Assembly (NCBI RefSeq): GCF_015223195.1
Contig: NZ_JADFUA010000013.1
Coordinates: 17,026 to 81,025 of the forward strand
From: Chitinilyticum piscinae
GTDB lineage: Bacteria; Pseudomonadota; Gammaproteobacteria; Burkholderiales; Chitinibacteraceae
Reading direction: 5' to 3'
Length of the DNA stretch: 64,000 nt
Positions 26,682 to 34,909 of this stretch are shown here, one piece after another. The first letter of the stretch is position 1. The number at the start of each line of letters is the position of its first letter. Made by a program: the position numbers and the translations under genes. Below the pieces are notes generated by a model. It made no database searches and was not told the origin of the DNA. It was given only the letters and a program-made list of their open reading frames with translations.

Positions 26682-27653
26682 ATGTCCACATCCAGTACTT
26701 CACTCGACCAGGCTCTCGCGCTGTTGCGCGCGGGCGAGCTCGTCGGCATTCCGACCGAGACGGTGTACGGGCTGGCTGCGGACGCGGGCAACCCGGAAGC
26801 CATTGCCAAAATCTTTGCCGCGAAAGGTCGCCCGGCCGACCACCCGGTGATCGTGCATATTGCGGGTGCTGAACAACTGCCCGACTGGGCGACCGACATT
26901 CCCGCTGCGGCATGGCAACTGGCGGAAGCGTTCTGGCCTGGCCCGCTGACGCTGATCCTGCCGCGCAAAGCCTCCACCCCGCTGGCGGTGACCGGCGGGC
27001 AGGATTCGGTTGGCGTGCGCGCGCCGGCACACCCGTTGACGCACGAACTATTAAAACAGTTCCGTGGCGGCTTGGCCGCGCCTTCGGCCAACCAGTTCGG
27101 CCACGTGAGCCCGACCACGGCACAACACGTGCGCGATGAATTCGATACCGCCACGCTGCAACTGGTACTGGACGGCGGGCCGTGCGAAGTCGGCGTGGAA
27201 TCGACCATTGTCAGCCTGATTGGCGCCCCCAAGCTGCTGCGCCCCGGCGGCGTGCCGCGCGAGGCCATCGAAACCCTGCTGGGTATTGAGCTGGAGCACC
27301 ATCAATCCGCCAGCTCCGCCAAGATACGCGCCTCTGGCCTGCTCGACAGCCACTACTCGCCACGCACACCGCTGCTGACCGGCCCGCTTGCCGTGCTGCG
27401 CGCCGAGGCTGTTGAGCGATCTGATGCCGGCCAAAAGGTGCTGCTGCTGTCCTTTGCCGGCACGGCACCGCAAGGCGTGAGCGCCGCCGTGCTGCCCGAC
27501 GATCCGGAACAGTTTGCCCGTGACATCTACGCCACGCTGCGCCATTACGACCGCAAGGGCTTTGCCGCGCTGCTATTGGAAAGCCCGCCGCAGACCCCTG
27601 CCTGGCTGGCGGTGAACGACCGGCTGCGCCGTGCGGCACATCAGCGTCTCTGA
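26682..27653 (+). CDS. Threonylcarbamoyl-AMP synthase, Sua5 type
   Basis: A 323-aa Sua5-type enzyme. It makes threonylcarbamoyl-AMP from threonine, bicarbonate and ATP for t6A37 modification of ANN-decoding tRNAs. The YrdC-like domain (about 1-205) shows GIPTETVYGLAADAGNPEAI, IFAAKGRPADHPVIVH, PGPLTLILPRK, SVGVRAPAHP and APSANQFGHVSPT. The C-terminal Sua5 domain (about 225-323) begins ASGLLDSHYSPRTPLL. The start at 26682 is where family similarity begins; upstream in-frame codons fall in the palindromic repeat. It follows metG by 75 bp, another tRNA-related gene. Confidence 0.93.
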   Translation: MSTSSTSLDQALALLRAGELVGIPTETVYGLAADAGNPEAIAKIFAAKGRPADHPVIVHIAGAEQLPDWATDIPAAAWQLAEAFWPGPLTLILPRKASTPLAVTGGQDSVGVRAPAHPLTHELLKQFRGGLAAPSANQFGHVSPTTAQHVRDEFDTATLQLVLDGGPCEVGVESTIVSLIGAPKLLRPGGVPREAIETLLGIELEHHQSASSAKIRASGLLDSHYSPRTPLLTGPLAVLRAEAVERSDAGQKVLLLSFAGTAPQGVSAAVLPDDPEQFARDIYATLRHYDRKGFAALLLESPPQTPAWLAVNDRLRRAAHQRL

Positions 27654-27757
27654 TGCCGCTGGTAGGTCAAGAGCCACCGTACAGGAATGTTACGATTGTA
27701 AGTTATCCATGATTCGCTGATGATTCATGGGTTTCCACCCTCCCCGAATCGACGCCC

Positions 27758-28309
27758 GTGCGCCAGAGTGGCTTTACCCTGATCGAAATGATGGTCACCG
27801 TTGCGGTGCTTGGCATTGCACTGGCGATCGCCGTACCCAACCTCAGCGATTTCATCGCGCGCACCCATCTCAAGGGGGTCGCCGACAATCTGGCGCAGGA
27901 TCTGGTGTACGCCCGCAGCGAGGCCGCCCGCCAGAACAAGACCGTCCAGCTGAGCATGAGCGATGGCGCCAGTAGCTGCTACGGCCTCACCACCAATAAC
28001 ACGACCGACTGCACCTGCACCATTACCGACGCCGCCACCAGCGGCTATTGCGAACTGCGCCAGGCCGGCAGCTTCCCGTCCGGAATTACACTCACCCGAG
28101 CCAACGGCGCCTTCAGCAATCTGCAATTCGATTCTGCGCGCGGTCTGCCGGTCACCAGCAGCAATGCCACGCTGACTGGCAATCAGGAAGTCACGGTCAC
28201 CGGCAAATCCGGCCGCAAGCTGGTGGTGAAGATGTCGGTACTGGGCAGTGTCTGCATCTATTCACCCAGCGGCAGCAGCAAAGTAGGAGGGTACCCGGAT
28301 GCATGCTAG
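27758..28309 (+). CDS. fimT: Type IV pilus minor pseudopilin, FimT/FimU (GspH) type
   Basis: A 183-aa prepilin with a GTG start and a very short leader. The type III signal reads QSG/FTLIEMMVTVAVLGIALAI, with cleavage after Gly5 and Glu at mature position 5. The body has the GspH-like motif AQDLVYARSEAARQNKTV, and the C-terminal part contains several Cys residues (CYG, CTCTI, CEL, VCIY, DAC) that may form disulfides. Minor pilins of this group prime pilus assembly in the inner membrane. The gene opens the cluster fimT-pilW-pilX-pilV; its stop overlaps the pilW start. Confidence 0.9.
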   Translation: MRQSGFTLIEMMVTVAVLGIALAIAVPNLSDFIARTHLKGVADNLAQDLVYARSEAARQNKTVQLSMSDGASSCYGLTTNNTTDCTCTITDAATSGYCELRQAGSFPSGITLTRANGAFSNLQFDSARGLPVTSSNATLTGNQEVTVTGKSGRKLVVKMSVLGSVCIYSPSGSSKVGGYPDAC

Positions 28310-28934
28310 AAATAACAAAGCATTCATGACCATACCCCAAGGGGGTTTTACCCTGATCGAAATTTTGGTCGCGCTTGCCATCGGCATGCTGATCATTGGT
28401 GCGGCCTACAGCTACTTCCTGAGCACACTGCGCAACAGCAGCGCCATGGTGGCGCAAAGCCGGCTGCAGCAGGAAATCCGCACCGCGGCCGACCTGATGC
28501 AGCGCGACCTGCGCCGTGCCGGTTATTTTCCCAATGGTGACACCACCAACCAGCCGCTGGTGAGCACCATCTGGATCGGCAAAACCACGAGCGCACAGGC
28601 CAACACCAACTGCGTAATCTACCGCTATGTGGACGAGCGGGGTACGCTGCGCAACGGCGGCTTCCTGCTGGCCGCCGACGGCCGGCTGTACATGAAAAAT
28701 GCCGGCAGCAGCAACAACACCTGCCAGACCGGCAGCGACTGGGTGGCCATCACCGCCAGCAACTTCACCACGGTCAGCCGCTTTACCGTCAGCTACACCA
28801 GCGGCAGCCGCCCGCGGCTGGCCATCGGGCTGACCGGCACGCTGCAAAGCGACAGCAAGGTCAATTTCGCGCTCGACCAGACCATCACCCTGTTCAATGC
28901 CCCGAGCCTGGGCACCGCCACCACCGGAAGTTGA
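28299..28934 (+). CDS. pilW: Type IV pilus minor pilin PilW-like
   Basis: A 211-aa prepilin. The leader ends IPQGG/FTLIEILVALAIGML with Glu5 after the cleavage site, followed by the hydrophobic helix. The PilW-like pattern SRLQQEIRTAADLMQRDLRRAGYF then follows. The ATG at 28299 has AGGAGG nine bases upstream and lies inside the end of fimT (11-bp overlap), so translation is coupled. PilW belongs to the minor-pilin priming complex at the pilus tip. A later in-frame ATG at 28326 would also leave a usable leader. Confidence 0.88.
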   Translation: MHARNNKAFMTIPQGGFTLIEILVALAIGMLIIGAAYSYFLSTLRNSSAMVAQSRLQQEIRTAADLMQRDLRRAGYFPNGDTTNQPLVSTIWIGKTTSAQANTNCVIYRYVDERGTLRNGGFLLAADGRLYMKNAGSSNNTCQTGSDWVAITASNFTTVSRFTVSYTSGSRPRLAIGLTGTLQSDSKVNFALDQTITLFNAPSLGTATTGS

Positions 28935-28936
28935 CC

Positions 28937-30217
28937 ATGCGCTACGGTATGCCCCCCCTCTCCCGCCAGCGCGGGCTGGCCACCCTGCTGATTGCCGTGG
29001 TGATGCTCATCGTGCTGGCCTTCATTACGCTGTATAGCAACCGCGCCATCTTCATCGAGCAGCGCACCACCACCAACCAGTACAAGCGCACGCTGGCGCT
29101 CGAAGCCGCCCAGTCCGGCATCGACGGCTTCATGGGTACACTGGGCGGAACGGATACCAGCCAGAACTTCAACAAGTATTTCCAGAAATCCGGCGGCAAC
29201 TGGCAGCTGAAAACCAATTACGACAACGCCAGCAAACTCAATAGCGCCGGCTATCTCAACAGCAGCAACAGCGCATACAACCATGACTTCGGCCAGACCG
29301 GGCTGAAAACGGCCGACAGCGGCACCCTGCCACTGCCCAAGGATGCCGGCGGCAACAACATCGACGGTTTCGCACAGACCTACACCGTCTATCTGGCAAC
29401 GCTCGGCACCAACCGTTTCCGCATGATCAGCCGGGGCTGTGCCGACGCCTGCGACTACGCCGAAGCGTTTGTGATGATTGATTTCACAATCAGCGGCGGA
29501 GCAATTTGCCCGATGGATGTGAATGGCACACTGAATATCTCGACTTCTGGCGGCTCCAGCATTCACGGATTTACCAATAACGTAAAAAACAGCAGCGGCA
29601 GCGATGCGTATACCTGCGGGGTCAGCGTTGGCACTCAGGGCACAGGCAGCTTCAGCGATGTCATTGGCTGTGTCACACAGTGCAATAATTCAAGCAGCAA
29701 CAAATATGACCCACCCTATGAAATCACCGGCGGGGTCAGTAAGGACACGCACTTCCAGAATTACTTCGGCACTGACATCAATTCGCTCAAGGCCAGTTCC
29801 AGCACATCCTGCCTGCTGGGTGCGGCAGGTACGGACAGCAACTTCAGTGCAGTGCAGACCAGCATCAACACGACGTGTGCAGGCAAGAAGTATGTCTTCA
29901 TTCAAGGCAATCTGGTCTTTGACTCCCAGTTCGCCAATGTGGGCCTGAACCGGACGCCTCCGATGGTACTGATTGTCGAAGGCAATCTGAGCATGCCCAA
30001 TCCATCGCCCAGCACACTATTCGGCACCCTTTATGTCCGTGGTGATGCCGTTTCGAATATCCCGAGCAGCCTGACCATCAATGGATCTGCGGCCTTTGCG
30101 GGCAATCTTTCCACCAACGGTACGATTTCGGTTTATGCGACATCCCCGTATTCAGTCATCCCCAGCAGCAGTGCGACCAAACCCAGCACCAGCGCCAACT
30201 CCTGGAGGGATTTCTGA
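28937..30217 (+). CDS. pilX: PilX-like pilus assembly protein with long Ser/Asn-rich C-terminus
   Basis: A 426-aa protein whose N-terminus (RQRGLATLLIAVVMLIVLAF) fits PilX: a Gly before the hydrophobic helix and no Glu at mature position 5, which is normal for this subunit. The helix is followed by NQYKRTLALEAAQSGIDGF. The remaining 330 residues are unusually long for PilX (usually about 170-200 aa) and rich in Ser, Asn, Thr and Gly with several Cys. They contain short VFIQGNLVF / VLIVEGNLSM / GTLYVRGDAV / LTINGSAAFAGNL strands resembling a beta-solenoid. ATG 28937 has GGAAG six bases upstream. It overlaps pilV by one base. Confidence 0.8.
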   Translation: MRYGMPPLSRQRGLATLLIAVVMLIVLAFITLYSNRAIFIEQRTTTNQYKRTLALEAAQSGIDGFMGTLGGTDTSQNFNKYFQKSGGNWQLKTNYDNASKLNSAGYLNSSNSAYNHDFGQTGLKTADSGTLPLPKDAGGNNIDGFAQTYTVYLATLGTNRFRMISRGCADACDYAEAFVMIDFTISGGAICPMDVNGTLNISTSGGSSIHGFTNNVKNSSGSDAYTCGVSVGTQGTGSFSDVIGCVTQCNNSSSNKYDPPYEITGGVSKDTHFQNYFGTDINSLKASSSTSCLLGAAGTDSNFSAVQTSINTTCAGKKYVFIQGNLVFDSQFANVGLNRTPPMVLIVEGNLSMPNPSPSTLFGTLYVRGDAVSNIPSSLTINGSAAFAGNLSTNGTISVYATSPYSVIPSSSATKPSTSANSWRDF

Positions 30218-30801
30218 TGCGTCCCCTGCGCTCACAGCATGGCATCAGCCTGATCGAGGTCATGATCGCGGTCGCCATCCTCGCCGTCGGGCTGCTGGTG
30301 CTGTCGCGCTTCACCGGCACGCTCTACCGCGATGTGGCTTTCAGCGCCGACCGCTCGCGTGCGCAGAACATGGCACAGCAGAAAATCGACGAATTGCGTG
30401 CTACCGGTGCCAGTACGACCACGAGCGGCAGCGACGGTGCGGCCGATTGCAGCACAGGCAGTTTTCGCCGTTACTGGACGGTCAGCACCCCGGGCACGCC
30501 CCCCGGCGTAAAGAGCATTTCGATGAACGTCTGCTGGACCGACAGTCGCGGCAATGCACAGACGCTAGCAGTGAGTACCTACATCGCGACCAGCAGCAGC
30601 ACAACCACGCCGGCTCCAAGCAGCACGCCGACAGCCACCCCAGCCGCCACGCCGACACCGAGCTATCCGGCCTGGCAGGCCAACACGGCTTATCCGCAGG
30701 GCACGGTCGTGTCTTACAACGGCTCGAATTATCGTGCCGATTATGCCATTCCGGCCTCGTACACCTCGCCGGATGCCTGGAACTGGTGGAGCAAGATCTA
30801 A
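30217..30801 (+). CDS. pilV: PilV-like minor pilin with C-terminal chitin-binding-type module
   Basis: A 194-aa prepilin with signal SQHG/ISLIEVMIAVAILAVGL (cleavage after Gly9, Glu14 at mature position 5), followed by a PilV-type QQKIDELRA region. A Ser/Thr/Pro linker (about 125-150) leads to a 44-residue module (about 151-194). This module has the CBM5/12 (ChtBD3) pattern: AWQANTAYPQGTVVSYNGS, then NYRADY and a terminal W-N-W-W. Such modules bind chitin or related polysaccharides in bacterial chitinases. Placed on a pilus tip subunit, it could dock the pilus to chitin. The start overlaps the pilX stop (TGATG) with GGAGGGA upstream. The final assignment needs a profile search. Confidence 0.85.
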   Translation: MRPLRSQHGISLIEVMIAVAILAVGLLVLSRFTGTLYRDVAFSADRSRAQNMAQQKIDELRATGASTTTSGSDGAADCSTGSFRRYWTVSTPGTPPGVKSISMNVCWTDSRGNAQTLAVSTYIATSSSTTTPAPSSTPTATPAATPTPSYPAWQANTAYPQGTVVSYNGSNYRADYAIPASYTSPDAWNWWSKI

Positions 30802-30991
30802 CTGGCAAGCGGGGTGCTGCCACGCGAAAGCGGCTACTGCGGCAGCGGGGCAAATTCGTCACACCCTTGCCGCAAAAAACCGCTAACATAGCGCGTTTTT
30901 CGGGACGTCCAAGGCCGGTAACAGCCTGATTCCTCAGGTTGCCAGAGGTACCGCGCTCCCTTTCCACCCCTTCTTTGGAAAGGACACGCCA

Positions 30992-33256
30992 ATGCGTTTT
31001 TACTTCCCCCTCGTCATCATCGACGAAGATTTCCGCTCTGAAAACACCAGCGGCTCGGGCATCCGCGAGCTGGCTGCGGCCATCGAGGCCGAGGGCATGG
31101 ACGTCGTCGGTTATACCAGCTATGGCGATCTGACTTCGTTTGCCCAGCAGCAAAGCCGCGCTGCTGGCTTCATCCTGTCGATCGACGACGAGGAATTCGG
31201 TGGCGGCACGCCCGAAGAAACGCAGGACGCATTGACGCACCTGCGCCACTTCGTCGAGGAAATCCGCCGCCGCAATCCGGATATCCCCATCTACCTGTAT
31301 GGCGAAACCCGTACCGCGCGCCACATACCCAATGATGTATTGCGCGAGCTGCACGGCTTCATTCACATGCATGAAGATACCCCCGAATTCGTGGCCCGTC
31401 ACATCATCCGCGAGGCGAAGTCCTACCTCGACGGACTGGCCCCCCCCTTCTTCCGTGCGCTGACCCACTACGCGCAGGATGGCTCCTATTCCTGGCACTG
31501 CCCGGGTCACTCCGGCGGCGTGGCCTTCCTGAAATCCCCGGTCGGCCAGATGTTCCACCAGTTCTTCGGCGAAAACATGCTGCGCGCCGACGTGTGCAAT
31601 GCGGTGGACGAACTCGGCCAGCTGCTGGATCACACCGGCCCGGTAGCCGCCTCCGAGCGCAATGCCGCACGCATCTTTAATGCCGATCACCTGTTCTTTG
31701 TTACCAACGGCACGTCGACCTCCAACAAGATCGTGTGGAACTCGACCGTGGCACCGGGTGACATCGTGGTGGTGGACCGCAATTGCCACAAGTCCATCCT
31801 GCACGCGATCATGATGACCGGCGCAGTCCCGATCTTCCTGATGCCCACCCGCAACCACTACGGCATCATCGGCCCGATCCCGCGCAGCGAATTCGAACCG
31901 GAAGCCATCCGCAAGAAAATGCTGGCCAACCCCTTCTGCCGCGAAAAACTGGCCGAGAATCCCAACGTCAAGCCGCGCGTGCTGACCATCACCCAGTCGA
32001 CCTACGACGGCATTCTGTACAACGTCGAGGAAATCAAGGGGCTGCTCGACGGCGAAATCGAGACGCTGCATTTCGACGAAGCCTGGCTGCCGCATGCAGC
32101 CTTCCACGACTTCTACGGCGACTATCACGCGATTGGCGAAGACCGCCCGCGCTGCAAGGATTCGATGATCTTCTCGACGCAATCCACGCACAAGCTGCTG
32201 GCCGGCATTTCGCAGGCCTCGCAGATCCTGGTGCAGGATGCGATCGACAACAAGCTCGACCGCGACATCTTCAACGAAGCCTACCTGATGCACACCTCCA
32301 CCAGCCCGCAGTACGCGATCATCGCCTCGTGCGACGTCGCCGCCGCGATGATGGAAGCGCCGGGTGGCACCGCGCTGGTGGAAGAATCACTGGCCGAGGC
32401 ACTGGAATTCCGCCGTGCGATGCGCAAGGTCGATGAGGAATACGGTCAGGACTGGTGGTTCCGCGTCTGGGGTCCGGACGACCTGACCGATGAGGGCCTG
32501 GATCACCGCGACGCGTGGATGCTGAAGGCCGGCGAAAACTGGCACGGCTTTGGTGATATCGCCGAAGGCTTCAACCTGCTCGACCCGATCAAGGCAACGA
32601 TCTTGACCCCGGGGCTGAATGTCGACGGCAACTTTGCCGATAGCGGCATTCCGGCCGCCATCGTGGCCAAGTATCTGGCCGAGCATGGCGTGGTGATCGA
32701 GAAGACCGGCCTGTATTCCTTCTTCATCATGTTCACCATCGGCATCACCAAGGGCCGCTGGAACACCATGGTGACCGCATTGCAGCAATTCAAGGACGAT
32801 TACGACAAGAATGCCCCGCTGTGGCGCATCCTGCCGGAATTCATTGCCCAGTTCCCGCAGTACGAACGCATCGGCCTGCGCGACCTGTGCCAGCAGATCC
32901 ACGGGATCTACAAGGACAACAACGTCGCCAAGCTGACGACCGAGATGTACCTGTCGGATCTGGTGCCGGCGATGAAACCGTCCAAGGCCTTTGCCAAAAT
33001 GGCACACAAGGAAATCGAGCGCGTACCGCTGGACGAACTGGAAGGCCGCGTCACCGCTGTGATGCTGACGCCCTACCCGCCGGGCATTCCGCTGCTGGTG
33101 CCGGGCGAGGTCTTCAACAAGACCATCGTCGACTACCTGAAATTCGTGCGCGAATTCAACGGCCGCTTCCCTGGCTTCGAGAGTTATACGCACGGGCTGG
33201 TGGTGGAAGATGGTCCGGCCGGCAAACGCTACTACGTCGATTGTGTGGCGAATTAG
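30992..33256 (+). CDS. PLP-dependent Orn/Lys/Arg decarboxylase, AdiA-like
   Basis: A 754-aa fold-type I decarboxylase. It has the N-terminal wing/REC-like domain (MRFYFPLVIIDEDFRSENTS, with IDDE), the large PLP domain with SWHCPGHSGGVAFLKSPVG and HFDEAWLPHAAF, and the Schiff-base Lys in STQSTHKLLAG near residue 401. The C-terminal domain has PYPPGIPLLVPGE. The length is closest to biodegradative arginine decarboxylase AdiA (about 755) rather than LdcC or SpeC (about 712). Arginine to agmatine is therefore most likely, but lysine or ornithine cannot be excluded. No antiporter gene is adjacent. AAAGGA precedes the ATG. Confidence 0.85.
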   Translation: MRFYFPLVIIDEDFRSENTSGSGIRELAAAIEAEGMDVVGYTSYGDLTSFAQQQSRAAGFILSIDDEEFGGGTPEETQDALTHLRHFVEEIRRRNPDIPIYLYGETRTARHIPNDVLRELHGFIHMHEDTPEFVARHIIREAKSYLDGLAPPFFRALTHYAQDGSYSWHCPGHSGGVAFLKSPVGQMFHQFFGENMLRADVCNAVDELGQLLDHTGPVAASERNAARIFNADHLFFVTNGTSTSNKIVWNSTVAPGDIVVVDRNCHKSILHAIMMTGAVPIFLMPTRNHYGIIGPIPRSEFEPEAIRKKMLANPFCREKLAENPNVKPRVLTITQSTYDGILYNVEEIKGLLDGEIETLHFDEAWLPHAAFHDFYGDYHAIGEDRPRCKDSMIFSTQSTHKLLAGISQASQILVQDAIDNKLDRDIFNEAYLMHTSTSPQYAIIASCDVAAAMMEAPGGTALVEESLAEALEFRRAMRKVDEEYGQDWWFRVWGPDDLTDEGLDHRDAWMLKAGENWHGFGDIAEGFNLLDPIKATILTPGLNVDGNFADSGIPAAIVAKYLAEHGVVIEKTGLYSFFIMFTIGITKGRWNTMVTALQQFKDDYDKNAPLWRILPEFIAQFPQYERIGLRDLCQQIHGIYKDNNVAKLTTEMYLSDLVPAMKPSKAFAKMAHKEIERVPLDELEGRVTAVMLTPYPPGIPLLVPGEVFNKTIVDYLKFVREFNGRFPGFESYTHGLVVEDGPAGKRYYVDCVAN

Positions 33257-33358
33257 GCGAAATTGAGCGAGAGCTCCCTGTCAAACGGGTCAGCAGGTTT
33301 TGCTGGCCCGTTTGTACTTCTATAATCGGCTTACCTTCCATCACCGCCCAGAGCCCGC

Positions 33359-34909
33359 ATGGCTGTTGAAGAGCAGATATTCCAGCTGCTGCATCAAGCC
33401 AGGACCGAGACCCGCACCGGCTCGGCCAGCAAGGCCGGCTTGCTTGTCGATCGGGCCGAGCAGCTGCTGGGCATGCAGAATCTGCCGCTGCTGGAAGCGG
33501 CCATCCACCTCGAACGCGCGCGAATCGCCTGGGGACTGGTGCACTACCCCGAAGGCCTACAGCACATCCGCAAGGTACTGGCACTCAGCGAGGATGCCCC
33601 GCTGCTGCGTGCCGAAGCGCTAAGCCTGCAAGCCCTGCTGCACAATGCCCAGGGCAATTACAGCAAGGCACTGGAAGGCTGGGTCACCTGTCTTGAAGAA
33701 GCTGGCACCACCGCCAGCCCCGATCTGTACATCGAGGCTTATCTGGGCATCGGCCACTACTACCTGTATGACAACCAGCCCGCGCAGGCCCAGCTCTACC
33801 ACAGCTATGCCCTGCACCTTGCCGAACAGCACACTGACCGTCATCTGCGACTGAAAGCCGCGCTGTTCCTGCTGTTTGACCTGATGCAGGCGGAACGGGC
33901 CGAAGAGGCAATGCAGGTACTGCAAATCGCCCGGGCCTGCGAGGCGGAGGATACGGATCCGGCCTGGCGGGGTGAAATCCACCACTACGCTGCTGCCGCG
34001 CTGCTGTCGCTGGGTCGCCTGGATGAGGCCGAACACGAGTTGCAGCAGTCGCTGCAGATCAATATGCGCGAACAATTGCTGTGGGGAGAAACCCAGAATC
34101 GCATGCTGCTGGCCAGACTGTATCAGGCGCAAGGCAAACTGGCGCAGGCCGGCGGCACGCTGGAAACAGCGATCGCCATTGCCAGCAGCTTTGATCAGGG
34201 CTTTCTGCTGCAACAGGTCTGCAGGCAGCTGGTGGACTTGCGGGAAAGCACCGGGGACTTCGCCTCAGCGCTGGCTGCGCATGAATCCTACCATCGCTTT
34301 GCCGTCAACCATCGCCGCCAGCTGAAACGCAATCGCACCCAGCTGACCCCTGCCCGGCTGGCACAGCTTGATCTGCGCCTGCAACTGGTCAAGTCCCGCT
34401 ATGACCTGGCTCTGCTCAAACAACGAGGCTTGCGTCAGCTCGACAATCAGGACGGCACCGACATACTCACAGGACTTCCCCGCCGTGTCGTGCTGGAAAA
34501 CCTGTTGCAGCAATGGTTGCAGCAGCAACGCAGCGAGCACATCACGCTGCAGCTCTGGCAGATCAACGGATTGACTGCCTTCAACGAAATTCATGGCATC
34601 AGCAGCGGGGACCAGCTGCTGCAGCGCTGCGCCAGCCTGCTGCAGGAGGCTGCGCGCCAGTTCCGGGGTGAAGCACTGCGCTTTAGCGGCAGCAGCCTGC
34701 TGCTGATCACCGACCGCAAGGCCGCCGACGCCGCGGCCCGCCACTTGCAGGAGTGGATACCCCAACTGCGCTGGCAGCACGCCGATGTCTTTGTCACGCA
34801 CAGCCTGACGGTAACCGACTGGAATCCTGCCGAGCCCGCGGGCCGGCAACTGCTCGGCCGGCCGGCAGACTGGTTCTGGCCTGCCGGCACGGGAGTACCG
34901 GGATGCTGA
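33359..34909 (+). CDS. TPR protein with degenerate GGDEF domain
   Basis: A 516-aa cytosolic protein. The first 320 residues are helical TPR-like repeats (LLEAAIHLERARIAWGLVHY, GNYSKALEGWVTCLEEA and GRLDEAEHELQQSLQIN are clear units). The C-terminal 160 residues begin like a GGDEF domain (DILTGLPRRVVLENLLQQWL). The active-site signature is lost: where GG(D/E)EF is expected the sequence reads RFSGSSLLLI. It should therefore not make c-di-GMP. The stop overlaps the ATG of a second TPR-GGDEF gene whose catalytic motif is intact, so the pair is translationally coupled and probably interacts. Confidence 0.78.
   Translation: MAVEEQIFQLLHQARTETRTGSASKAGLLVDRAEQLLGMQNLPLLEAAIHLERARIAWGLVHYPEGLQHIRKVLALSEDAPLLRAEALSLQALLHNAQGNYSKALEGWVTCLEEAGTTASPDLYIEAYLGIGHYYLYDNQPAQAQLYHSYALHLAEQHTDRHLRLKAALFLLFDLMQAERAEEAMQVLQIARACEAEDTDPAWRGEIHHYAAAALLSLGRLDEAEHELQQSLQINMREQLLWGETQNRMLLARLYQAQGKLAQAGGTLETAIAIASSFDQGFLLQQVCRQLVDLRESTGDFASALAAHESYHRFAVNHRRQLKRNRTQLTPARLAQLDLRLQLVKSRYDLALLKQRGLRQLDNQDGTDILTGLPRRVVLENLLQQWLQQQRSEHITLQLWQINGLTAFNEIHGISSGDQLLQRCASLLQEAARQFRGEALRFSGSSLLLITDRKAADAAARHLQEWIPQLRWQHADVFVTHSLTVTDWNPAEPAGRQLLGRPADWFWPAGTGVPGC

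Noticed and set aside
30870..30900. AAAAAACCGC...GCGCGTTTTT as terminator after pilV
   Set aside because: The stem is short and interrupted; the T-run is good but the hairpin is too weak to call.
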